From assembly GCA_001823065.1 (NCBI GenBank), contig MHTJ01000002.1:117532-156319 (forward strand): a stretch of 38,788 nt of DNA, in the 5' to 3' direction. The stretch comes from Candidatus Vogelbacteria bacterium RIFOXYD1_FULL_44_32. GTDB lineage: Bacteria; Patescibacteriota; Minisyncoccia; Phycocordibacterales; XYD1-FULL-46-19. Below are positions 32,320-37,517 of the stretch, piece by piece. Both the position numbers and the translations under genes were made by a program. The notes below the pieces were generated by a model. It was not told where the DNA came from. It saw only the letters and a program-made list of their open reading frames with translations, and ran no database searches. Position 1 is the stretch's first letter, and every line of letters begins with the position of its first letter.

Positions 32320-33347
32320 TAGCGTCGAATTAGCTTTCTAAATATGTAGAGATAATACCACAAGCGTTTGATTGGCAGGTCATAGCTTGGGCCAAAGTCG
32401 ACCTCGGTGCCAGGGAAATTCTTTTTGAAATTAGTTAAATCGGCCCAGGATTCTTTTTTGTCATTTGGTGTGGATATTCCACCAAAACTATATTTGGTGG
32501 CGAGACGTTTTTTGGCTTCGTTTATTCCGGCCCAGTGGGCAAGATATGAAGGCAGTTTGTCCTTATGTTGAGCAGACGAACCACCAAAGATATGCAGAGC
32601 GGTGTTGCCAAAGATAATTAACAGGTTGATAACTAGCGGTTCGTTGTCAAATGAGGTGACAACCAAAAATCCAGCATGACTTTTTTCGGTTTCAATTAAT
32701 ACTTTTTCATAATAGGATTTGGGGTGAAGCTGAAAATGGTTGCGTTTGGCTGTCTCATTTAATAGTTTATAAAAGTTGTCTAGATGGTCTAAAAAATTTT
32801 CGGTAATAATTTGGGTTTCCGCACCTCTTTTTTCGGCGGTGCGAATAGAGTAGCGGGTGTCTTTGGGTAGTGAGTCAAAAATATTGTTAATATCTTGGCT
32901 AATGTCCATCACCCACTCAAAACGTGGTTGGGTGAGAACAGAATGTTTAATAGCGGGGGGAGTAAAAGAAAAATGTTTGGTAAACAAGTTTTGGTATTTC
33001 AAATCTTGATTAAATCTGACAAAAACGGCTTGGCGAACTTGGGCAATCCTTATTAATTGTTTTTTAAATTCGCGAATCAAATCTTCGCTCGGGGTGCTGG
33101 TAAGAAGGATTGGTCCGTGGGGGATATGGAGCTGGTTTTTGTTTCCAATCAGTGGGGCGGTGATAATTTGAAAAAAAAGAGCCGGGGCACCGTTTTCTTT
33201 GATAACAAATCGTTCCACGGTTAGACCGCGGTTTTCTTGCCAATCTCGGTAGAGACTAGATTGGGCAAAATGGGCATTGTGGCTAGAGAGTTCGGTATCA
33301 TATAATGGCCCCTCAATAGCGTTGATGGTGAATTGGTTGGTGGACAT
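32319..33347 (-). CDS. FemAB-family peptidoglycan bridge aminoacyltransferase
   Basis: Uses aminoacyl-tRNA to extend peptidoglycan cross-bridges or related peptides. The 342-aa protein has the two GNAT-like halves: KDTRYSIRTAEKRGAETQII near 160, FYKLLNETAKRNHFQLHPKS near 192, and the C-terminal INEAKKRLATKYSFGGIST and LTNFKKNFPGTEVDFGPSYD, ending in a basic YLYIFRKLIRR. It is translationally coupled on both sides (TAATG overlaps with ruvA upstream and the Mur ligase downstream). The Mur neighbour supports a cell-wall role. Confidence 0.85.
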   Translation of the reverse strand: MSTNQFTINAIEGPLYDTELSSHNAHFAQSSLYRDWQENRGLTVERFVIKENGAPALFFQIITAPLIGNKNQLHIPHGPILLTSTPSEDLIREFKKQLIRIAQVRQAVFVRFNQDLKYQNLFTKHFSFTPPAIKHSVLTQPRFEWVMDISQDINNIFDSLPKDTRYSIRTAEKRGAETQIITENFLDHLDNFYKLLNETAKRNHFQLHPKSYYEKVLIETEKSHAGFLVVTSFDNEPLVINLLIIFGNTALHIFGGSSAQHKDKLPSYLAHWAGINEAKKRLATKYSFGGISTPNDKKESWADLTNFKKNFPGTEVDFGPSYDLPIKRLWYYLYIFRKLIRR

Positions 33348-33922
33348 TAATGTTGGTTGCCGAGTAGGCGTAGGGCCTCTTTTATCCGTTTGTCGGTGGT
33401 GTCGGCCTCGGCCGATATTTTGTGAATAATGTCGCGAATATCGCGCGGTTGGTAACCAAGGGCTGACAGCGCGTCCAATAGATCATTGTCGCCCGAGGCG
33501 TGCATTAGTTCGCTGGTTTCGAGTGCGCCCAGTTTGTCCCGCAATTCAATAATTATTTTTTCCGCACTTTTGCGGCCAATGCCAGAAACCTTGGTCAGAT
33601 AATCGGTATTGCCCGACAGCACGGCCTGGCGCAGGGTAGAAGGGGGAGCGAGCGATAAAATAGCCAGCGCCGACTTGGGGCCAATACCCGAAATACCGAT
33701 GAGGAGTTTGAAATATGACAATTCCTCGCGGTCGGTAAAACCAAATAGGTCGAGGGCGTCTTCGCGGACGGACAGGTGGGTCCAAAGGGTGATTTTAGTC
33801 TCGAGGGTGATTTGGGCTAGGGTATGGGCTGGCAGATACACAATATAGCCTATTCCACCGACTGAAATAATCGCTGATTTATCGTCTTTGTATGTTAGCG
33901 AGCCTTGTAAGTAGCCAATCAT
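33347..33922 (-). CDS. ruvA: Holliday junction DNA helicase subunit RuvA
   Basis: Tetrameric junction-binding partner of RuvB. The start is taken at 33922 (MIGYLQGSLTYKDDKSAIIS); the frame continues 5 codons upstream but a -10 box lies 6 nt before this ATG. The 191 residues contain the OB fold, HhH motifs (LIGISGIGPKSALAILS and KVSGIGRKSAEKIIIEL) and the C-terminal RuvB-binding domain (DALSALGYQPRDIRDIIHKI). It is expressed with the two cell-wall genes downstream, separately from ruvB-yebC-ruvC. Confidence 0.96.
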   Translation of the reverse strand: MIGYLQGSLTYKDDKSAIISVGGIGYIVYLPAHTLAQITLETKITLWTHLSVREDALDLFGFTDREELSYFKLLIGISGIGPKSALAILSLAPPSTLRQAVLSGNTDYLTKVSGIGRKSAEKIIIELRDKLGALETSELMHASGDNDLLDALSALGYQPRDIRDIIHKISAEADTTDKRIKEALRLLGNQH

Positions 33923-33928
33923 GACTTT

Positions 33929-33980
33929 ATGATACACGGCGCGGTCAACCCTTGCAATTTATAGCTAAATGCGGTATCGT
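33929..33980. promoter_or_regulatory. Divergent ruvA/rpsT promoters sharing one -35 hexamer
   Basis: The palindrome TTGCAA (33952-33957) serves as -35 in both directions. To the right: a 17-bp spacer, TATCGT (33975-33980), then 7 nt to the rpsT ATG. To the left: a 17-bp spacer, TATCAT on the minus strand (33929-33934), then 6 nt to the ruvA ATG. Both transcripts would be leaderless. Confidence 0.7.
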
Positions 33981-33987
33981 TTCTCCT

Positions 33988-34260
33988 ATGCCAATAACTA
34001 AATCAGCTAAAAAGGAGCTACGCAAAGGCGTTAATAAACGAGCTTTTAATGAAGAGCGCAAGAAAAATATGCGTGATACAGTAAAAGTAGTTAGAAAATC
34101 TTTGACGGTTAAAAACCCAGCCGAAGCAGAAAAAGGTCTAGCGGCCGCCTACCAAGCTATCGACAAGGCAGCCAAGCGGGGGGTAATAAAGAAAAATGCT
34201 GCCAACCGGAAGAAATCGAGACTAGCGGCCGCGATTAAGAAAGCGAAGGAAATTAAATAA
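33988..34260 (+). CDS. rpsT: 30S ribosomal protein S20
   Basis: A 90-aa basic helical protein binding 16S rRNA. The ATG at 33988 (MPITKSAKKELRKGVNKRAF) is chosen over an in-frame TTG at 33952, which lies within the -35 hexamer. The S20 pattern is clear: NMRDTVKVVRKSL, a helical linker, KAAKRGVIKKNAANRKKSRL and an Ala/Lys-rich end. It is monocistronic with a bidirectional terminator. Confidence 0.95.
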   Translation: MPITKSAKKELRKGVNKRAFNEERKKNMRDTVKVVRKSLTVKNPAEAEKGLAAAYQAIDKAAKRGVIKKNAANRKKSRLAAAIKKAKEIK

Positions 34261-34266
34261 ATAGAA

Positions 34267-34298
34267 ACCAAAAAATCCGCGTGAGCGGATTTTTTGGT
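34267..34298. terminator. Bidirectional terminator between rpsT and the PH-domain gene
   Basis: A 14-bp stem (34267-34280 and 34285-34298), core AATCCGC/GCGGATT, with A/T-rich base giving T-runs on both strands, loop GTGA. Convergent genes on either side fit dual use. Confidence 0.8.
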
Positions 34299-34313
34299 GA
34301 AAGGACTTTTAAA

Positions 34314-34844
34314 TTATAGCCCCTGATTTTTTGATTGTCTGGTGCGTTGAATTAATTCATCTCGAAGTTGTTCGCCGACTGCCATAGAAACTGCAGGAAG
34401 TCTTCCCTCCGCACCACCGCCCATTATTCCATAACGTGACATTATTGCGCTCGCTCCAGCAGTTTGGATATTGAGGTCAGAAAGACCAAGAATGCGAGCC
34501 AAGATGCCACGGTCGATGTCAACGTTTTGAATTCGGTCGTAAGGAACAGTGACATATTTTTTATAAATGACACCCGATTCTTTACGAAATCCGTTATCAA
34601 GGAGGTCATAGCGATAAAAGTGATAAGTGAGTTTAGCCCAAACAAAACACAAGATTAGAAAGGCAGGAATAATAGCCCACAACCAATTCAGAAAGCCAAA
34701 CGAAAACTCACTGCTATTATTTAAGTTGTCAAAACCACCTAAAAATGCTGAGCCCCAAATACTCAAAAATATTATCGGTATGAACCAACGCAGAACAGAA
34801 CTAAAAAAGAAAAACCAGACTGCTTTTGGATCAAGTTGTTTCAT
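34314..34844 (-). CDS. Bacterial PH-domain membrane protein (YdbS-like)
   Basis: A 176-aa membrane protein. Two hydrophobic segments (about residues 14-33 and 50-70) are followed by a cytoplasmic domain with the bPH2-type segment KYVTVPYDRIQNVDIDRGIL and ILGLSDLNIQTAG. The C-terminal tail is helical and charged. Proteins of this type are widespread; the role is not well defined. TAAAAT (minus strand, 34851-34856) lies 6 nt before the ATG. No partner gene adjoins it. Confidence 0.8.
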   Translation of the reverse strand: MKQLDPKAVWFFFFSSVLRWFIPIIFLSIWGSAFLGGFDNLNNSSEFSFGFLNWLWAIIPAFLILCFVWAKLTYHFYRYDLLDNGFRKESGVIYKKYVTVPYDRIQNVDIDRGILARILGLSDLNIQTAGASAIMSRYGIMGGGAEGRLPAVSMAVGEQLRDELIQRTRQSKNQGL

Positions 34845-34850
34845 AATTTT

Positions 34851-34856
34851 ATTTTA
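34851..34856 (-). promoter_or_regulatory. -10 box of the PH-domain gene (leaderless)
   Basis: Minus-strand TAAAAT, 6 nt before the ATG at 34844. The region is AT-rich, so the match is weak by itself but fits the window-wide pattern. Confidence 0.4.
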
Positions 34857-34988
34857 ATTATTAAATAATAATTTAGTAGAAATCTTTTCCTACAGGGTGC
34901 TTTAGGGCAGGAATCTTTCATTACATGAACAGTATACCTTTGCGATTTTCTCTTGGCAAAGCCACTCAAAAATAGCTGACAGATTGGT

Positions 34989-35822
34989 TTATTTATTGAT
35001 AACTAAAAGATTCCTTTTATAATCAGTTATTTCTTCGTTTAAACCAGTCGGGTAATCTCTCCAGGCATTTGTGATGGTATTGTAACTGTATCTGAAACTA
35101 TTGCCATATATTGTCCCCGGTTCATTGGTGATAAATTCTTTATTTGTTTCATCGTAGCCCTTAATTATAATCATATGGTGTATTGGTCCGGGGGGTTTGA
35201 AGCGTGGGTTGTTTAATTTTCGGCCATCAAGCGGTATAAATACTATCTGGTTGCTATCAATAGCGTTTTTTATATCACCAATCGTTGCTTCTCTAATTAT
35301 TTTGACATTATTATATTTAAAATACCCCTTAAATATTTTTGCGGTGTCGGACACAGAAGTATCATAAAAAAAGTCGTAATTTTTTTTCTGCCAATCAACC
35401 AAGGCTAATATTTTATCTCGCGCGATAGTGGGAGAGGAAATTGGGGTGCTGGTTATCCAACCCCAAGCCATAAGCATCAGCGCTTCTTCACAGCCGTACT
35501 TTTGTTTCAAATCAGCCCATTCACCAAGGGGGGCTTGGGTGATAAAGGGTAGGCCAGATATTTGCTTTACTTCGGCCACATTATTTTGTGGGGCTGGTTG
35601 CTTAACAGCGATGATATTTTTAGTTTGAACAGATTGTTCTCTTGCAACTTTTTCATCGATAATGGTTTTTCCGGAAATTTCAGTACTAAATTCCTCAGCT
35701 ATTTTTGTTGCTGGTTTTTCAATTTGGATATTTGAATAATATACGGAAAAACCAAATACTAAAATAAAAACAGTTAGACTGCTAACAAAAAAAGTAATAA
35801 CAAATTTTTCAATGGAGGGCAT
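34989..35822 (-). CDS. Membrane-anchored C39-like cysteine peptidase
   Basis: A 277-aa protein with an N-terminal transmembrane anchor (FVITFFVSSLTVFILVFGF), a linker, and a C39_2-type domain: LPFITQAPLGEW near 91, KYGCEEALMLMAWGW (Cys111 as likely nucleophile), PIHHMIIIKGYDE (His215/216) and a downstream ITNEPGT segment that can supply the Asp/Asn. The domain would be outside the membrane. No ABC exporter or leader peptide gene is adjacent, so it is unlikely to be a bacteriocin processor; a surface protease is more likely. Confidence 0.78.
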   Translation of the reverse strand: MPSIEKFVITFFVSSLTVFILVFGFSVYYSNIQIEKPATKIAEEFSTEISGKTIIDEKVAREQSVQTKNIIAVKQPAPQNNVAEVKQISGLPFITQAPLGEWADLKQKYGCEEALMLMAWGWITSTPISSPTIARDKILALVDWQKKNYDFFYDTSVSDTAKIFKGYFKYNNVKIIREATIGDIKNAIDSNQIVFIPLDGRKLNNPRFKPPGPIHHMIIIKGYDETNKEFITNEPGTIYGNSFRYSYNTITNAWRDYPTGLNEEITDYKRNLLVINK

Positions 35823-35851
35823 TTATTTGTAAAAGGGGGGAATTTGACTGA

Positions 35852-35910
35852 CCCCACTCTGTTAAAGTTACAGAAAGGTACAGTGGGGCTCTCGCCTGCC
35901 AGTAGGCAGG
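35852..35910. repeat. Two consecutive palindromes between two minus-strand genes
   Basis: CCCCACT (35852-35858) pairs with AGTGGGG (35882-35888). Then CCTGCC-AGTA-GGCAGG (35895-35910) is followed by TTTT. The second resembles CCTACC-TGCC-GGTAGG at 36462-36477. Confidence 0.65.
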
Positions 35911-35932
35911 TTTTGCGGTTTTTGGGTATTTT

Positions 35933-36373
35933 TTATACTATCTGCGCCCGAGCGGCTTTTATCTTGTTTAAATAGTTGTCTACCTGGTTTCGAATAGCTT
36001 GCAAATCGTCTGATATCTTTATTTTCTTTTCTTCGCTGATATCAACTTTTGTTTCCAGGGTTTCCATCGCGATGTTGATGTCTCCAGAGAAATTGAGAAG
36101 ATGTGTTTCAGCGTTATTTAGCCCACGCATAAATTCAGCTATTGGTTCGACAGCGCTCAAAAATTCTCGTCCTTTTTCTTCAGCATCTCCTTCATTTTCA
36201 AAAGGACCTTCCACATATCCTGCTCTTTCGAGAACTCCTTTGACATATTCTTCTGGTAATTCGCCTTGTTCTTGAAGTCTTTCAACCCTATTTTTAATTG
36301 TCTGGAAGTAGACATCCTTGAACGGCGATTGTTCTAAAGCGGATGTCTCTTCTGGTATTGATTCAAATGACAT
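35933..36373 (-). CDS. Helical protein of unknown function
   Basis: A 146-aa soluble acidic protein, predicted almost entirely helical: YFQTIKNRVERLQEQGELPE, YVKGVLERAGYVEG, FMRGLNNAETHLLNFSGDI, then a coiled-coil-like ISDDLQAIRNQVDNYLNKIK. There is no signal, Cys or catalytic motif. TATAAT on the minus strand lies 6 nt before the ATG, giving a well-defined leaderless start. I do not recognise the family. It could be a structural or partner protein; the neighbours do not help. Confidence 0.6.
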   Translation of the reverse strand: MSFESIPEETSALEQSPFKDVYFQTIKNRVERLQEQGELPEEYVKGVLERAGYVEGPFENEGDAEEKGREFLSAVEPIAEFMRGLNNAETHLLNFSGDINIAMETLETKVDISEEKKIKISDDLQAIRNQVDNYLNKIKAARAQIV

Positions 36374-36379
36374 GTTTTA

Positions 36380-36385
36380 ATTATA
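36380..36385 (-). promoter_or_regulatory. -10 box of the 146-aa protein gene (leaderless)
   Basis: Exact TATAAT on the minus strand, 6 nt before the ATG at 36373; predicted start at the A of the ATG. Confidence 0.6.
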
Positions 36386-36449
36386 AATTATTAATCAAAA
36401 TTTTGGAAATTTATTAGGATTTAGTGTATTTATCCTCATTAAGCTTTCC

Positions 36450-36513
36450 ACTGTTTGATTTCCTACCTGCCGGTAGGTCGGGTGAAGTGAGACAAACAGT
36501 TCTTACCGGCAGG
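36450..36513. repeat. Interlocking palindromes with CCTGCCGGTA motif
   Basis: ACTGTTTG (36450-36457) pairs with CAAACAGT (36493-36500), enclosing CCTACC-TGCC-GGTAGG (36462-36477). CCTGCCGGTA (36466-36475) alternatively pairs with TACCGGCAGG (36504-36513), so two exclusive folds are possible. Confidence 0.65.
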
Positions 36514-36590
36514 GATCTTTTCCTACGGGAACAGTACAGGCTTCACATCTCATTTCGCTGAATACAGCTTATTACGATAAGTTCAGCCTT

Positions 36591-36806
36591 TTCGATTCCT
36601 GACGCGAGCAAAGCAGTTTGCTCGCTCCGGGGGCACACTCCGCTCTGCTTCGTGTGCCCCCGGCAGGACGCTTAGCTATCTCACCCTTTGGAAACCCTCG
36701 GTTTTCCAACGAGCTTCGCTCTGCCTTCCTCCACGAGAAAACTACAGTTTTCCCGACCCCTTTCGAGTTCGATTCCTGCCGGGTAGACACACTCATTGCA
36801 TTCGTG
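36591..36806 (-). repeat. tRNA-Arg tail: inverted copies of the tRNA 3' part, with inserted hairpin
   Basis: Downstream of tRNA-Arg on the minus strand. A 17-nt copy (36767-36783) is perfectly complementary to the tRNA T-arm and acceptor strand (36811-36827). Further down, CCGGGGGCACAC (36627-36638) pairs with GTGTGCCCCCGG (36652-36663), a duplicate of the tRNA 3' end. Beyond it lies a 25-nt insert (36602-36626) forming hairpin GCGAGCAAA-CTGC-TTTGCTCGC, then an inverted T-arm piece (36591-36601). The insert sits at the same place as in the tRNA-Lys tail. No coding sequence is supported in 36374-36806. Confidence 0.85.
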
Positions 36807-36878
36807 TGCCCCCGGCAGGAATCGAACCTGCATCACAAGCTCCGCAAGCTTGCATTCTATCCGTTGAACTACGGGAGC
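36807..36878 (-). tRNA. tRNA-Arg(GCG)
   Basis: A 72-nt cloverleaf on the minus strand. Acceptor GCTCCCG with CGGGGGC, D-arm GTTC/GAAT, anticodon stem CAAGC/GCTTG with loop TTGCGGA (anticodon GCG), T-arm GCAGG-TTCGATT-CCTGC, discriminator A. CCA is not encoded. Most bacteria read CGN with ACG (inosine), so a GCG form is notable. Confidence 0.93.
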
Positions 36879-36916
36879 AGTTCATTAAAGCACAAGAAAA
36901 AAGTAGCACATTTAGA

Positions 36917-37411
36917 TTAAAAACCCAAGCGTTCAGCCAGCTCGTCTATGAGGGATTCCTCGAAAGGAACTTCGGGCAGAAAGCGACTAAGTATGGCCCG
37001 GACTTTTTCCGGATCAGTGTCACCTAAAGGCATAACAATATGGGGTAAGAATAAGCGACTAGATTCAATCATTAATTTATGGGGGGTTTCGTGGTCTCTG
37101 ACAGCGAAAGACTCGAGGGAATTAAATGGGTAGAGATTGTTTTTGGCTTTTAGCCCGCGCTTAGTTATTTCAAAATTCACCATCTCAGGTTCACGGGCCC
37201 CAAACAGCATTAAAGTAAAAGTACTAATCAAAAGCACGATGGCGAACAAAAAATTTTTAAAAATAAAAGCGATAATAACGCTGGTCAAGCCAACCAAGCC
37301 AACGACCCAAAACCAATCACTGGTTTTTTCCGTCGGTGAATATTCAAAATCTTGCCATGCCAAAAGAATGTCACTAGGTCCAGCACTTAAAGGAGAAATA
37401 TTTTCAGTCAT
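36917..37411 (-). CDS. Two-helix membrane protein, function unknown
   Basis: A 164-aa protein. A soluble N-terminus (WQDFEYSPTEKTSDWF) is followed by two adjacent transmembrane helices (about residues 34-72) and a cytoplasmic PH-like beta domain (MVNFEITKRGLKAKNNLYPF, LESFAVRDHETPHKLMIES) ending in a helix (SLIDELAERLGF). The layout resembles small bacterial membrane proteins with a PH-like domain. A well-formed leaderless promoter is present. It is downstream of, and divergent from, the transpeptidase fusion gene. Confidence 0.68.
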   Translation of the reverse strand: MTENISPLSAGPSDILLAWQDFEYSPTEKTSDWFWVVGLVGLTSVIIAFIFKNFLFAIVLLISTFTLMLFGAREPEMVNFEITKRGLKAKNNLYPFNSLESFAVRDHETPHKLMIESSRLFLPHIVMPLGDTDPEKVRAILSRFLPEVPFEESLIDELAERLGF

Positions 37412-37418
37412 TACTTAT

Positions 37419-37447
37419 ATTGTATCAATGGATTTACCCTGTCGCAA
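37419..37447 (-). promoter_or_regulatory. Leaderless promoter of the two-helix membrane protein
   Basis: Minus-strand TTGCGA (37442-37447), a 17-bp spacer and TACAAT (37419-37424), then 7 nt to the ATG at 37411. Confidence 0.65.
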
Positions 37448-37475
37448 TTAAAATTGGCGATAAGATATATTTTGC

Positions 37476-37481
37476 TATAAT
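37476..37481 (+). promoter_or_regulatory. -10 box of the transpeptidase fusion gene
   Basis: TATAAT with a predicted start near 37488, giving a leader of about 30 nt before the ATG at 37518. No strong Shine-Dalgarno is visible (TTGAAAG nearby). Confidence 0.55.
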
Positions 37482-37517
37482 AAACACTGTGATTTGTCCA
37501 CCAAAAATTGAAAGTTT

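Noticed and set aside
33952-33987. TTG start for rpsT
   Set aside because: The TTG is part of the -35 hexamer and the added residues are not S20-like; the ATG at 33988 matches the family and the promoter.
36572-36920. Open frames on both strands around the tRNA-Arg tail
   Set aside because: They run through the tRNA gene and its inverted copies, so they reflect repeat sequence and not genes.
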